Source: Asticcacaulis sp. ZE23SCel15 (GTDB lineage Bacteria > Pseudomonadota > Alphaproteobacteria > Caulobacterales > Caulobacteraceae). From it: a stretch of 64,000 nt of DNA. The notes beneath the pieces were generated by a model that was not told where the DNA came from, made no database searches, and saw only the letters and a program-made list of their open reading frames with translations. Every line of letters begins with the position of its first letter. The stretch's first letter is position 1. Of this stretch, positions 8,300 to 17,205 are shown piece after piece. The position numbers were made by a program, and so were the translations under genes. The stretch covers positions 481,001-545,000 of the forward strand of contig NZ_CP130044.1 of assembly GCF_030505395.1 (NCBI RefSeq). The letters are read 5' to 3'.

Positions 8300-9574
8300 C
8301 TAAACCTTCTCTGGCTCCGGCACCTCATCCTTATCAAGCTGGCCTTCCCATTTGGCGACGACCGCTGAGGCGACCGTATTGCCAACGACATTGGTGGCAG
8401 AGCGGCCCATATCGAGCAGGTGATCGACCGCCAGCACCAGCCCGATCCACGCTTCCGGATAGCCGAAATAGGTCAGGGTCGCCATGATGACCACCAATGA
8501 CGCGCGCGGCACGCCGGCTATGCCTTTTGAGGTGATGAGCAGTAAAAACAGCATGGCGATGATCTGCTGCACCGACAACTGCACGCCGTGGGCTTGCATA
8601 ATGAAAATCGTCGCAAAGGTGCAGTACATCATCGAACCGTCGAGGTTAAACGAATAGCCGAGCGGCAGGACGAACGACACAATCTTGCGCGGCACGCCGG
8701 ATTTCGGCAGGGCTTCCAGCAGCTTAGGATACGCCGCCTCACTTGATGCCGTCGAAAACGACAAAAGGGTCGCTTCGCGGATATTGCCAAACAGCCGGAA
8801 CGCGACCTTGCCGGTGATCAGCAGCGCCAGCAGGAACAAAAGCCCCCACAGCATCCCCAGCGACAGGTAAAACCCGCCGACAAACTTGGCATAGGTGACC
8901 AGCACCGGCAGGCCCTGCTTGGTCACGGTCGCCGCCAGAGACGCAAAAATCGCAAACGGGGCAAACTTCATGACCAGCTCGGTCACTTTCAGCATAATCT
9001 CGGCCATCTGCTCAACCAGATGCATGATCTGCGGGGCCTTGTTGTCGAGCATGCTGACCGCCGTGCCGACAAAGACCGCAAACACCACGATCTGCAAAAT
9101 CTCGTTCTTAGCCATGGCATCGATGATCGATGACGGCACCAGATGAGAAATAAACCCGGAAACGCTAAAGGTCGTGGCCGTGGGCGCCGTCAGGCCCTCA
9201 CCGGCCGCCGCCGCCATCTGGGCCATTTCCGCGCCCGGTTGAAGCCATTCGACCATGAGTATCCCCATGACCAGCGACACGACCGAGGCCCCTAAAAACC
9301 AGGCCATGGTCTTGGCACCGATGCGCCCGACGGCTGCGGCATCTTCCATGTGGCCAATCCCGGCGACCAGCGTCGTCAGCACTAACGGGGCGATGATCAT
9401 CTTGATCAGGCGCAGAAAAATGTCGGTAATGGTCTTGAAGGTTTCAAGCGCTGTGGCGGTATCGGCCTCGCCCAGATACTGATTGCAGTAATAGCCAACC
9501 CCGACGCCCAGAACCATGGACGCCACCACAAACAGCGCAAACTTGTTTTTCACGAACCGCTCCCGACACTTCAA
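8300..9574 (-). CDS. Dicarboxylate/amino acid:cation symporter (DAACS)
   Basis: A 424-residue inner-membrane carrier of the GltP/DctA family, with about eight membrane helices and two re-entrant loops. Family marks are the serine-rich SFSTASSEAAYPKLLE hairpin, GYSFNLDGSMMY and LDMGRSATNVVGN. The family moves glutamate, aspartate or C4-dicarboxylates with Na+ or H+. It lies 41 bases downstream of the Lrp-type regulator on the same strand, at the tail of the lysine/glutarate operon, so glutarate or 2-aminoadipate are possible substrates. It also ends 16 bases from the convergent cyanophycin-type fusion, so aspartate is the alternative. Confidence 0.9.
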   Translation of the reverse strand: MKCRERFVKNKFALFVVASMVLGVGVGYYCNQYLGEADTATALETFKTITDIFLRLIKMIIAPLVLTTLVAGIGHMEDAAAVGRIGAKTMAWFLGASVVSLVMGILMVEWLQPGAEMAQMAAAAGEGLTAPTATTFSVSGFISHLVPSSIIDAMAKNEILQIVVFAVFVGTAVSMLDNKAPQIMHLVEQMAEIMLKVTELVMKFAPFAIFASLAATVTKQGLPVLVTYAKFVGGFYLSLGMLWGLLFLLALLITGKVAFRLFGNIREATLLSFSTASSEAAYPKLLEALPKSGVPRKIVSFVLPLGYSFNLDGSMMYCTFATIFIMQAHGVQLSVQQIIAMLFLLLITSKGIAGVPRASLVVIMATLTYFGYPEAWIGLVLAVDHLLDMGRSATNVVGNTVASAVVAKWEGQLDKDEVPEPEKV

Positions 9575-9615
9575 TCATTAACCGTGGCATATAACCGATT
9601 ACAGGCGCAACGGTT

Positions 9616-10059
9616 TTATCGCTCCAGCTTAGTCGCCAATATCACCGAGGTCGTGGTCCGCTCAACCCCCTCCAACGCGCCGATACGGTCCAGCAAATCA
9701 TTCAATTCGACACTGTCCGCCGCCTCGACCATAACGATGACATCGTAGACACCGCTGATGGCGTGGATGGCGCTGATTTCTGGAATTTCTGCCAGTTCGA
9801 CCGCCACCTGCGCGTTGAATTTCGGCAGGCATTTGATCATGACATGAGCGCGCATGCGGGCCTTGGAAAAGGCGGCCCCTAACCTGACTGTATAGCCCGC
9901 AATAATGCCGTCGGTTTCAAAGCGCTCCAGCCGCGTATAGACCTGAGTGCGCGGAATATCGAGTTCCTTGGCCAGATGCGAGATGCCGTGGCGCGAATCT
10001 TCACGCAGCATGGCCAGCAGCTTTCGGTCCGTCTCATCCAGTTTCAGCGCATCGGTCAT
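9616..10059 (-). CDS. Lrp/AsnC family transcriptional regulator
   Basis: A 147-residue regulator. Residues about 6-65 are a winged HTH (LDETDRKLLAMLREDSRHG, then ELDIPRTQVYTRLERFETDG). Residues about 70-145 are the AsnC ligand-binding alpha/beta domain with ISAIHAISGVYDVIVMVEA. The family senses amino acids and often controls its neighbours' catabolic operon. GAGAGGG precedes the ATG. It is 20 bases after the ThDP-enzyme gene and before the DAACS carrier, so it is co-transcribed with the lysine-type pathway and may control it together with the LysR protein at 17206. Confidence 0.9.
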   Translation of the reverse strand: MTDALKLDETDRKLLAMLREDSRHGISHLAKELDIPRTQVYTRLERFETDGIIAGYTVRLGAAFSKARMRAHVMIKCLPKFNAQVAVELAEIPEISAIHAISGVYDVIVMVEAADSVELNDLLDRIGALEGVERTTTSVILATKLER

Positions 10060-10079
10060 GGGGCCCTCTCCATGCCAAC

Positions 10080-11732
10080 TTAAGCGCCTTCGGAGATTTG
10101 TTGCAAGGTCTTAGCCGGCGTAATGGCCTGCGGATCGATGAAACAGTGAATGATGGCCGGTTTTCCGGACGCCTGCGCCCGCCCGAATGCCGGGGCGAAC
10201 TCTGCCGTCGTGCGCACGGCTTCACCATGGCCGCCAAAGGCGCGGGCATAGGCCGCGAAGTCCGGATTCTTCAGTTCTGTCCCGATCGGACGGTGCGGAT
10301 ATTCCCGCTCCTGATGCATACGGATAGTGCCCCACATGCCATTGTCGATGACGATGATAATGACGGGTATATCGTATTGCACGGCCGTGGCGAACTCATT
10401 GCCGTTCATCAGGAAACAGCCGTCACCGGCAAAGGTCACGACGGGCACATCCGGGCATTGGCGCTTGGCCATAATTCCGGCGGGCACCGAATAGCCGACA
10501 CTGCCTGATGTGGGGGCGACCTGGGTAAAAGGTTTGTCATGGCGCCAGTAGCGATGCACCCAGATGGCATAGTTACCCGCGCCATTGGTGATGATCGTCT
10601 CCGGCGGCAGGTTTTCCCGCAGCCAGACCATGACCTCACCATACTGAAACGCACCAGGGATCTGAGCGGGTGTCGTGGTCCAGCCCTGCCAATCGGCGTG
10701 AGCAACAGCCGCCCTTTCTCCACCCTGATGATCCGGTGAGGGGCCTAACGCGGTCAAGGCTTTCGCGAACTGATCCGGCGCACTGACGATACCCAGTGAC
10801 GGCTGATAGACGCGTCCGATCTCATCCGCAGCGGGGAAGACATGCACCAGTTTTTGACGAGGTTTGGGCGCATCGATCAGGGTATAACCATTGGACGGCA
10901 CCTCAGCCATCCGCGCCCCCACAAGGATCAGCAGATCGGCGTCCCTGACCCGTTGCGACAGCTTTGGGTTTTGGCCAAAGCCCAGATCACCGGCATAACA
11001 AGAATGGTGAGCGGGAAACAACGACGTGCGGCGAAATTCGGTCGCCACCGGCACATCAAATGTGTTTGCAAACTCAGCGACCGCCGCACACCCCTCGACC
11101 GTCCAGCGCGACCCGCCAAGGATGATCAGCGGATGTTGCGCACCATCCAGCAGATCAGCAAAGGCCTGCATATCGGCGACCGATGGCGCGGCATCGACCG
11201 GCCCAACAGGCGGGGCATCCGCCACCTCGGCCATTTCGGTCAGAATATCTTCGGGCAGGGACACCACCACCGGCCCCGGTCGGCCCTGCATGGCCTCGCG
11301 AAAGGCCCGCGCCACAATTTCCGGGATACGCTTCGGATCGGAAATCTCGACCACCCATTTGGCGATACCGTCAAAAGCCCGCACATAGTCCAGTTCCTGA
11401 AACGCCCCGCGCCCCAGGAAAGCCCGCTCGACCTGCCCCACAAACAGGATCATCGGCGTGCCATCATGCTGCGCAATATGGACGCCGTGGGCAGCATTGG
11501 TTGCCCCCGGCCCGCGCGTCACAAAGCACACGCCGGGCCGTCCGGTCAGCTTGCCATAGGCCTCGGCCATCATCGCCGCCCCGCCTTCGTTGCGGCAAAT
11601 CAGGACGTCGATATCAGCATCGTACATGGCATCAAGGGCGGCCAGATACGACTCCCCCGGCACGCAGGTGATGCGCTCCACGCCGTTGATCTTCAACTGA
11701 TCAACTAAGATTTGTCCGCCGGTCCTAATCAT
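10080..11732 (-). CDS. ThDP-dependent decarboxylase/synthase-like enzyme
   Basis: About 550 residues with the three-domain fold of acetolactate synthase, benzoylformate decarboxylase and related thiamine diphosphate enzymes. The N-terminal Pyr domain has the catalytic Glu49 in CRNEGGAAMMAEAYGKLTG. A middle DHS-like domain has PLIILGG. The C-terminal PP domain has the ThDP/Mg motif GDGCFLMNGNEFATAVQ and DNGMWGTIRMHQE. ATG 11732 overlaps the preceding gene's stop by 8 bases, indicating translational coupling; a longer 11795 start would run into that gene. No acetolactate synthase small subunit is nearby. Position among glutarate-pathway genes suggests a 2-oxo acid such as 2-oxoadipate as substrate. 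That is inference. Confidence 0.8.
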   Translation of the reverse strand: MIRTGGQILVDQLKINGVERITCVPGESYLAALDAMYDADIDVLICRNEGGAAMMAEAYGKLTGRPGVCFVTRGPGATNAAHGVHIAQHDGTPMILFVGQVERAFLGRGAFQELDYVRAFDGIAKWVVEISDPKRIPEIVARAFREAMQGRPGPVVVSLPEDILTEMAEVADAPPVGPVDAAPSVADMQAFADLLDGAQHPLIILGGSRWTVEGCAAVAEFANTFDVPVATEFRRTSLFPAHHSCYAGDLGFGQNPKLSQRVRDADLLILVGARMAEVPSNGYTLIDAPKPRQKLVHVFPAADEIGRVYQPSLGIVSAPDQFAKALTALGPSPDHQGGERAAVAHADWQGWTTTPAQIPGAFQYGEVMVWLRENLPPETIITNGAGNYAIWVHRYWRHDKPFTQVAPTSGSVGYSVPAGIMAKRQCPDVPVVTFAGDGCFLMNGNEFATAVQYDIPVIIIVIDNGMWGTIRMHQEREYPHRPIGTELKNPDFAAYARAFGGHGEAVRTTAEFAPAFGRAQASGKPAIIHCFIDPQAITPAKTLQQISEGA

Positions 11733-12858
11733 GCCACTCTGCCTTACCTTCGCCCAGTTTTGGAGATGGCCCATCGGCCACCATGCGCGCGCCATTGATC
11801 ACAATGGGGGAGGCCACGCCGGATACCGCCCCCAGTTCCAGACGCATACCGCGGTGGATGACCTGCGGGTCGTTAAACACATCACCGATGCGATTGATCG
11901 GCCCGGCAGGCACCCCCGCCGCTTCGAGTTTGGCCAGCAACTCCGCCCGCGTGTGCATCATCATGAACGGCTGTAACGCGGCCTCAAGCTGCACCCGCGA
12001 CGCCACCCGTCCGGCATTGGTTTGATAGGCAGTATTTTCAGCCACATAGTCGGCCTCAAGCACCTGACAAAACCGTCGGAACTGATGGTCATTGCCGACC
12101 GCCACGATGACATGGCCGTCCTTGACCGCAAACACCTGATAGGGCGCAATATTGGGATGGGCATTGCCAAGCCGTGACGGCGATATCCCTGATGTCAGAT
12201 AATTCATCGCCTGATTGGCCAGCATGGCGACCGCGCAATCCATCAGGGCCATATCGATATGGCTGCCTTCGCCGGTCAGATCGCGCTGACGCAAGGCCGC
12301 CAGAATCGCCGTTGAGGCATAGACGCCGGTGAACAGATCGACTACCGCAACACCGACCTTTTGCGGCTCTCGGTGCGGTTCACCGGTGATGTCCATCAGG
12401 CCCGACATGCCCTGAATGATGTAGTCATAACCCGCACGGTGCGCATAGGGCCCGTCCTGCCCAAAGCCGGTGATCGACACATAAACCAGACGCGGATTGA
12501 TAGCTTTCAGGCTATCGTAATCCAGGCCGTATTTTTTCAGACCCCCGACCTTGAAGTTCTCAATCACCACATCGGCGTCGGACACCAGCCGCTTGATCGC
12601 GCCCTGCCCTTCGGGTGTGGCCATATCCAGACAGACCGAAGATTTTCCGCGATTGGTGGCATGGAAATAGGCGGCACCCCAGACACTGCCGTCCGCATCA
12701 TGCACAAAGGGCGGGCCCCAGCCACGGGTGTCATCGCCCTCACCGGGACGCTCAACCTTGATGACCTCGGCGCCCAGATCGGCCAGCACCTGACCGGCCC
12801 ACGGCCCCGCCAGTATCCGCGCCAGTTCTAGAACCTTAATGCCGGATAGTGGTTTCAT
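11725..12858 (-). CDS. CaiB/BaiF family CoA transferase, probable glutarate CoA-transferase
   Basis: A 377-residue class III CoA transferase. LELARILAGPWAGQVLADLGAEVIKVE is summarised here by its start LARILAGPWAG, the N-terminal family mark; ATNRGKSSVCLDM and VVIENFKVGG follow. The catalytic Asp is Asp174 in VAVVDLFTGVY. These enzymes move CoA between carboxylic acids through an aspartyl-CoA anhydride. Adjacency to glutaryl-CoA dehydrogenase matches the gcdH-gcoT pairing of pseudomonads and the human SUGCT role, so it probably activates glutarate to glutaryl-CoA. It is separated from gcdH by 257 bases holding two repeat elements, so it may have its own promoter. Confidence 0.85.
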   Translation of the reverse strand: MKPLSGIKVLELARILAGPWAGQVLADLGAEVIKVERPGEGDDTRGWGPPFVHDADGSVWGAAYFHATNRGKSSVCLDMATPEGQGAIKRLVSDADVVIENFKVGGLKKYGLDYDSLKAINPRLVYVSITGFGQDGPYAHRAGYDYIIQGMSGLMDITGEPHREPQKVGVAVVDLFTGVYASTAILAALRQRDLTGEGSHIDMALMDCAVAMLANQAMNYLTSGISPSRLGNAHPNIAPYQVFAVKDGHVIVAVGNDHQFRRFCQVLEADYVAENTAYQTNAGRVASRVQLEAALQPFMMMHTRAELLAKLEAAGVPAGPINRIGDVFNDPQVIHRGMRLELGAVSGVASPIVINGARMVADGPSPKLGEGKAEWHD

Positions 12859-12865
12859 GTCTTAT

Positions 12866-12982
12866 CTCCTCCCCTGCGATCGCGGGGGAGGTGGCAGCCG
12901 TAAGGCTGACGGAGGGGGCACGGCTGTAAGTTTCCCCCCTCCACCGCTTCGCGGTCCCCCTCCCCCGTAAACGGGGGCGGAG
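12866..12982. repeat. GC-rich compound palindromic element
   Basis: A 117-bp intergenic element with outer complementary ends (CTCCTCCCC and GGGGGCGGAG) and four small internal hairpins: CCCTGCGATCGCGGGG-type, CAGCCGTAAGGCTG, ACCGCTTCGCGGT and CCCCCGTAAACGGGGG. It carries GGAGGTGGCAGCC and GACGGAGGGGG, phrases I associate with a repeat type common between alphaproteobacterial genes. It sits just upstream of the CoA transferase start, so it lies in that gene's leader. A differently composed element is at 31545-31641. Confidence 0.7.
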
Positions 12983-13029
12983 AAAGATCAACACATAATA
13001 TCATTATCCGTTTCTCATTCTTCCCTTAC

Positions 13030-13070
13030 AGGCAAAAAGTACACTGAGGGCTTTTGCCTGAGTCTTTTTT
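13030..13070. terminator. Hairpin with T-rich tail, terminator-like
   Basis: AGGCAAAA (13030-13037) pairs with TTTTGCCT (13052-13059), 14-base loop, followed on the plus strand by GAGTCTTTTTT. It lies within the minus-strand operon gap between gcdH and the CoA transferase. On the minus strand the tail is not T-rich, so a role in attenuating the operon is doubtful. Confidence 0.35.
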
Positions 13071-13119
13071 GTCGCGCATTCAATCCAAAAACCGCTTCAC
13101 ACTTTTTGGCATGCGCTAA
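13071..13119. repeat. Dispersed palindrome copy B
   Basis: GTCGCGCAT ... CCAAAAACCGC ... CACTTTTTGG ... ATGCGCTAA. The inner arms CCAAAAA/TTTTTGG and outer GCGCAT/ATGCGC are complementary. The copy runs four bases into the 3' end of gcdH and covers its stop region. Confidence 0.85.
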
Positions 13120-14279
13120 TAAAACGCCTGAAGGCCCGTCTGTGCGCGACCGAGGATGAGGGCATGAACATCGTGGGTGCCTTCGTAGGTGTTGACGCTC
13201 TCCAGATTCTGGGCGTGGCGCATGACGTGGAACTCCTCATGGATACCGTTGCCACCGTGCATGTCGCGGGCGTGCCTTGCGATCTCCAGCGCCTTGCCGC
13301 AGTTGTTGCGCTTGATCAGTGAGATCATTTCCGGCTGCATTTGCCCCGCGTCAAACAGTTGCCCGACGCGCAGGGCCGCTTGCAGGCCCAGCGTAATCTC
13401 GGTCTGCATGTCGGCCAGCTTCTTCTGGAACAACTGCGTTTGCGCCAAAGGCCGGCCGAACTGCACCCGGTCAAGGCCATACTGCCGCGCCCGATGCCAG
13501 CAGTCTTCCGCCGCCCCCATCACGCCCCAGGCTATGCCATAACGCGCCCGATTGAGACACCCAAACGGCCCTTTGAGGCCGGAGGCATCGGGCAAAATCG
13601 CGTCGTCTCCGACCTCGACATTGTCCATGACAATCTCGCCGGTGATCGAGGCGCGAAGGCTGAGTTTGCCGTGGATTTTCGGCGCGCTCAGGCCCGTCAA
13701 TCCCTTGTCCAAAACAAAGCCACGGATCACCCCGTCCAGCTTGGCCCAAACCACAAACACATCGGCGATCGGTGAGTTCGATATCCACATCTTGGTGCCG
13801 TTGAGGACATAACCGCCGTCCACTTTACGCGCCGTGGTGCGCATTGATCCGGGGTCAGACCCTGCGTCCGGCTCGGTCAACCCAAAGCAGCCGATCCATT
13901 CGCCCGACGCCAGCTTGGGCAGGTATTTTTGCTTTTGCGCCTCAGACCCGTAAGCATGGATTGGATACATAACCAAAGACGACTGCACGCTCATCATCGA
14001 GCGATAGCCGCTATCGACCCGCTCGACCTCGCGCGCGATCAGGCCATAAGCCACATAGCTCGCCCCCGCCCCACCGTATTCTTCCGGCAAAGTCGCACCC
14101 AGCAGACCGCGTTCACCCATCTCACGGAAAATCGTCGGATCGGTGTCTTCTTCGGCATAGGCGCGCAAAACCCGCGGCATCAATGACGATTGCGCATAGT
14201 CGTGGGCCGCATCACGGATCAAACGCTCCTCGTCCGTCAATTGTGCGTCCAAAAGGAAGGGGTCGGACCAGTTAAACAT
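13116..14279 (-). CDS. gcdH: Glutaryl-CoA dehydrogenase
   Basis: A 387-residue acyl-CoA dehydrogenase that converts glutaryl-CoA to crotonyl-CoA and CO2 using [18 protein letters not shown] is the family FAD/substrate loop, and [17 protein letters not shown] and [14 protein letters not shown] follow. [20 protein letters not shown] carries the catalytic Glu366 and is the form found in glutaryl-CoA dehydrogenases rather than generic acyl-CoA dehydrogenases. ATG 14279 overlaps the aldehyde dehydrogenase stop by 8 bases. The open frame continues upstream inside amaB, but that extension has no family similarity. Confidence 0.93.
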   Translation of the reverse strand: MFNWSDPFLLDAQLTDEERLIRDAAHDYAQSSLMPRVLRAYAEEDTDPTIFREMGERGLLGATLPEEYGGAGASYVAYGLIAREVERVDSGYRSMMSVQSSLVMYPIHAYGSEAQKQKYLPKLASGEWIGCFGLTEPDAGSDPGSMRTTARKVDGGYVLNGTKMWISNSPIADVFVVWAKLDGVIRGFVLDKGLTGLSAPKIHGKLSLRASITGEIVMDNVEVGDDAILPDASGLKGPFGCLNRARYGIAWGVMGAAEDCWHRARQYGLDRVQFGRPLAQTQLFQKKLADMQTEITLGLQAALRVGQLFDAGQMQPEMISLIKRNNCGKALEIARHARDMHGGNGIHEEFHVMRHAQNLESVNTYEGTHDVHALILGRAQTGLQAFY

Positions 14280-15783
14280 CGAACATGACCCCCTGAGCCA
14301 AGGGCAAGGTCGTGCCGTAGTTGATGGTGTTGGTGGCGCGGCGCATATAGGCCCGCCAGGAATCAGAGCCCGATTCACGACCGCCGCCGGTTTCTTTTTC
14401 GCCGCCAAAGGCTCCGCCGATTTCCGCCCCCGATGGGCCGATATTGACATTGGCAATACCACAATCCGACCCTGCCGCCGACATGAACAGTTCGGCTTCG
14501 CGGACATCGTTGGTGAAGATCGACGACGACAGCCCCGCCCCCACCGCGTTTTGCAGATCAATCGCGTCACGGATATCCGAATAGCGGATTACATACAGAA
14601 TCGGCCCAAAGGTTTCGCGCAAGACCGGCCCGATGTGCGCGTCCATTTCGACCAGCGCCGGACGGACGTAGTGGCTTTGATGACCATTGATATCGACGCG
14701 CTCGCCACCGGTGACCTTACCGCCAAGGCGGCGCGCTTCATCAAGCGCTTTCTCAAAATTCTGAAACGCCTGCCCATCAATCAGCGGCCCAATCAGGGTG
14801 CCGTCTTCGAGCGGATGACCGACCTTTACCGAGCCATAGGCCTGCTTCAGGCGTGGCACGAAAGCGTCATAGATGCTGTCGTGAACAAACAGGCGGCGCA
14901 GGGTCGTGCAGCGCTGTCCGGCCGTACCCATGGCCGCAAACGCCACGCCACGTAAGGAAAGATCGAGATCAGCCGTTGGGGCGATAATGGCGGCGTTATT
15001 ACCGCCCAGTTCCAGCAGGGCACGGGCGAAACGGGCGGCCAGTTTCGGCCCCACAGCGCGGCCCATAGCCGTCGATCCGGTCGCCGACACCAGCGCAACC
15101 TTATCGTGATCGACCAAGGCTTCGCCGACCGCTTTGCCGCCGATCAGAAGCGCCGACAAACCTTCGGGGATGGCGTATCCGGCAGCCTTATATTTCGCTA
15201 CGGCGCGCTCAAACAACGCATGGGTGGCTAAGGCGGTAAGGGGTGTTTTCTCGGACGGTTTCCAAACGATCGCATCGCCGCACACCAGCGCCAGACAGGC
15301 ATTCCACGCCCACACCGCGACCGGGAAATTAAACGCTGAAATGATACCGACCACGCCGAGCGGATGCCAGGTTTCCATCATACGGTGATCGGCACGCTCC
15401 GTCGCAATCGTCAGGCCGTACAGTTGCCGAGAAAGCCCGACCGCGAAGTCACAGATATCGATCATCTCCTGCACTTCGCCGAGGCCTTCGGAGGTGATCT
15501 TGCCCGCTTCGACCGAGACCAGCTTACCCAGCGCGTCCTTGTGCGCCCGCAGTTCTTCGCCGAACAACCGGACCAGTTCACCGCGCTTAGGGGCCGGGAT
15601 CAGCCGCCATTGCAGATAGGCCTGATGAGCCGCATCAATACGCGCGCTGACTTGCGACACCGAGGTTTCGACCACCTCCGCAATCAACTCACCGGTATTG
15701 GGCGAATGGACCTTCAAGGTCCCGCCCGTGTGGCCAGAGGTAACGCCAAGGCCTTCCAGCAAAATCCGTGTATCCGCGCTCAT
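14272..15783 (-). CDS. amaB: L-aminoadipate-semialdehyde dehydrogenase (ALDH7/antiquitin type)
   Basis: A 503-residue NAD(P)-dependent aldehyde dehydrogenase. [19 protein letters not shown] and [15 protein letters not shown] form the Rossmann region, [11 protein letters not shown] the NAD loop, [11 protein letters not shown] the catalytic Glu loop, and [20 protein letters not shown] the catalytic Cys loop in the form special to ALDH7. In lysine breakdown this enzyme oxidises 2-aminoadipate 6-semialdehyde to 2-aminoadipate. It starts 11 bases after amaA and overlaps gcdH by 8 bases. It might also oxidise glutarate semialdehyde made by the neighbouring ThDP enzyme, but that is inference. Confidence 0.9.
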   Translation of the reverse strand: MSADTRILLEGLGVTSGHTGGTLKVHSPNTGELIAEVVETSVSQVSARIDAAHQAYLQWRLIPAPKRGELVRLFGEELRAHKDALGKLVSVEAGKITSEGLGEVQEMIDICDFAVGLSRQLYGLTIATERADHRMMETWHPLGVVGIISAFNFPVAVWAWNACLALVCGDAIVWKPSEKTPLTALATHALFERAVAKYKAAGYAIPEGLSALLIGGKAVGEALVDHDKVALVSATGSTAMGRAVGPKLAARFARALLELGGNNAAIIAPTADLDLSLRGVAFAAMGTAGQRCTTLRRLFVHDSIYDAFVPRLKQAYGSVKVGHPLEDGTLIGPLIDGQAFQNFEKALDEARRLGGKVTGGERVDINGHQSHYVRPALVEMDAHIGPVLRETFGPILYVIRYSDIRDAIDLQNAVGAGLSSSIFTNDVREAELFMSAAGSDCGIANVNIGPSGAEIGGAFGGEKETGGGRESGSDSWRAYMRRATNTINYGTTLPLAQGVMFDV

Positions 15784-15794
15784 GATTACCCTTC

Positions 15795-17069
15795 CTAAAG
15801 CCTGTGTTCAACCGCATGCAGCATCGCCGCACCGGCTTCATAATAAATCTCTTTGCCGGCCCGTAAGCCCGCCGATTTCGCCACCGTCACCGGCAAGGGC
15901 AGATCGTCTGCGTGCAGGTCTCCGGCGACGTGTTCGGCCAGCACGCGCCCCATGACCGTGCCCGGCGCGATGCCACGACCATTATAGCCTGACACGCCCA
16001 CAACCCGGTCGGCAAAGCGATGAAAGCGCGGCAGATTATCATCGGTCATGCCGATCCAGCCGAACCATTCATACTCAAATCCGATGCCTTTGAGTTGCGG
16101 ATAGACCCGCGTCATGGCCCGTTTGGCCCACTCGCGATGCACGGCGTGCGCCCCATGCCTGAGCGCCCCGACCGAGCCCCAGACCAGCCGTCCCTGCGCA
16201 TCCATCCGAAACGAGGACAGCACTTCAGCCGTATCCCACGCCCCCTGCCCTTGCGGCAAAATGGTGCGCCGGATATCCTCCGGCAAAGGAACCGTCGCCA
16301 TATTGAAATAGGGCAGATGCACCTGCTCTGTCCGGATAATATCCCACGGACCTTGCGCATAGGCATCGGTCGCCATGATCACCCAGTTCGCCGTCACTGA
16401 TCCGGCTGATGTCACCACCCGCCACTGATCGCCGGCTAACTCAACGGCACTGACCGGACTGTCGGTAAACACCTTAGCCCCCGCCGCAATCGCCGCCCGC
16501 CCCAGTCCGCGCACATAGGCCAGCGGCTGGATAGTTCCGGCCCGCAGATCCAGCAGCGCCGCCGGATAGGCGTTTGATCCGACCTTCCCGGCCGTTTCTG
16601 CCGCATTAAGCAACCGCACAGCCGCCCCCCGCGCCTGCCATTGTGCGGCGCGTTGCTGCAATTCTTTGATACCGGATTGACCGACCGCACAGTGCAGTGT
16701 GCCTGCCGTTTGCAGTTCGCAGTCAATGTTGTGCTTAGCCACCCGCGCGAACACTTCCTGCGGCCCGTCACCCAGCACGCTCAGCAGGCGCTCACCATGC
16801 ACCGCCCCCAGAACCTGGGGCAGTTCATCAGGCATGACCCACATCCCGGCATTGACCAGCCCGACATTGCGGCCCGCCCCGCCAAAACCAATGTGTTTGG
16901 CTTCGATCACCGCCACCGACAGGCCGCGCTCCGCCAGATTAAGCGCCGCAGACAATCCGGTATAGCCCGCCCCGACAATGGCGACATCGGCCCGCACATC
17001 GCCCGCCAGCACCGCCGTTTGCGGTGCGTCAGGTGCCGTAGCCTGCCAAAGTCCGTGGGTGAGTGACAT
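15795..17069 (-). CDS. amaA: FAD-dependent oxidoreductase, probable L-pipecolate oxidase
   Basis: About 424 residues of the DAO/PuuB-AmaA family. VADVAIVGAGYTGLSAALNLAERG is the dinucleotide fold, cited here by its core GAGYTGLSAALNLAERG, followed by FGGAGRNVGLVNAGMW. The C-terminal FAD contact is VVGVSGYNGRGIAPGTVMG. These flavoenzymes oxidise secondary amines; AmaA turns L-pipecolate into Delta1-piperideine-6-carboxylate, which opens to aminoadipate semialdehyde, the substrate of the next gene. ATG 17069 begins the region that aligns with the family (MSLTHGLWQ); an in-frame ATG at 17114 is possible and neither has a strong ribosome site. It is the first gene of the minus-strand operon and is divergent from a LysR regulator. 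Confidence 0.85.
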   Translation of the reverse strand: MSLTHGLWQATAPDAPQTAVLAGDVRADVAIVGAGYTGLSAALNLAERGLSVAVIEAKHIGFGGAGRNVGLVNAGMWVMPDELPQVLGAVHGERLLSVLGDGPQEVFARVAKHNIDCELQTAGTLHCAVGQSGIKELQQRAAQWQARGAAVRLLNAAETAGKVGSNAYPAALLDLRAGTIQPLAYVRGLGRAAIAAGAKVFTDSPVSAVELAGDQWRVVTSAGSVTANWVIMATDAYAQGPWDIIRTEQVHLPYFNMATVPLPEDIRRTILPQGQGAWDTAEVLSSFRMDAQGRLVWGSVGALRHGAHAVHREWAKRAMTRVYPQLKGIGFEYEWFGWIGMTDDNLPRFHRFADRVVGVSGYNGRGIAPGTVMGRVLAEHVAGDLHADDLPLPVTVAKSAGLRAGKEIYYEAGAAMLHAVEHRL

Positions 17070-17114
17070 ATCGGTTTCCGCCGCGCCCTGATTTGGGTTT
17101 ACACGCAAGATCAT

Positions 17115-17205
17115 TCGCTTGCGTAATGTTACAACCTGTTTTACGCTGACGAAACGCTAATAACAATGACTGTTTTGGCAAAAGATCATTCTGAAATGGC
17201 ATAAC
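17115..17205. promoter_or_regulatory. Divergent promoter region amaA / LysR
   Basis: A 91-base gap between divergent starts. It holds GTTTTACGCTGACGAAAC, an imperfect inverted repeat (GTTT ... GAAAC) of the size expected for a LysR T-N11-A type site. No clear -35/-10 pair can be assigned by eye. Confidence 0.35.

Noticed and set aside
10842-11708. 288-residue plus-strand open frame
   Set aside because: It is antisense to the ThDP enzyme gene, Pro/Arg/His-rich and without family motifs: a shadow of GC-rich coding DNA.
10080-12858. Oxalate pathway (oxalyl-CoA decarboxylase plus formyl-CoA transferase)
   Set aside because: A ThDP enzyme beside a CaiB-type transferase suggested it, but gcdH, amaB and amaA in the same overlapping operon point to glutarate.
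14280-14570. 97-residue N-terminal extension of gcdH
   Set aside because: It lies inside amaB in another frame, has Arg/Pro-rich shadow composition and no acyl-CoA dehydrogenase similarity; ATG 14279 fits the family start.
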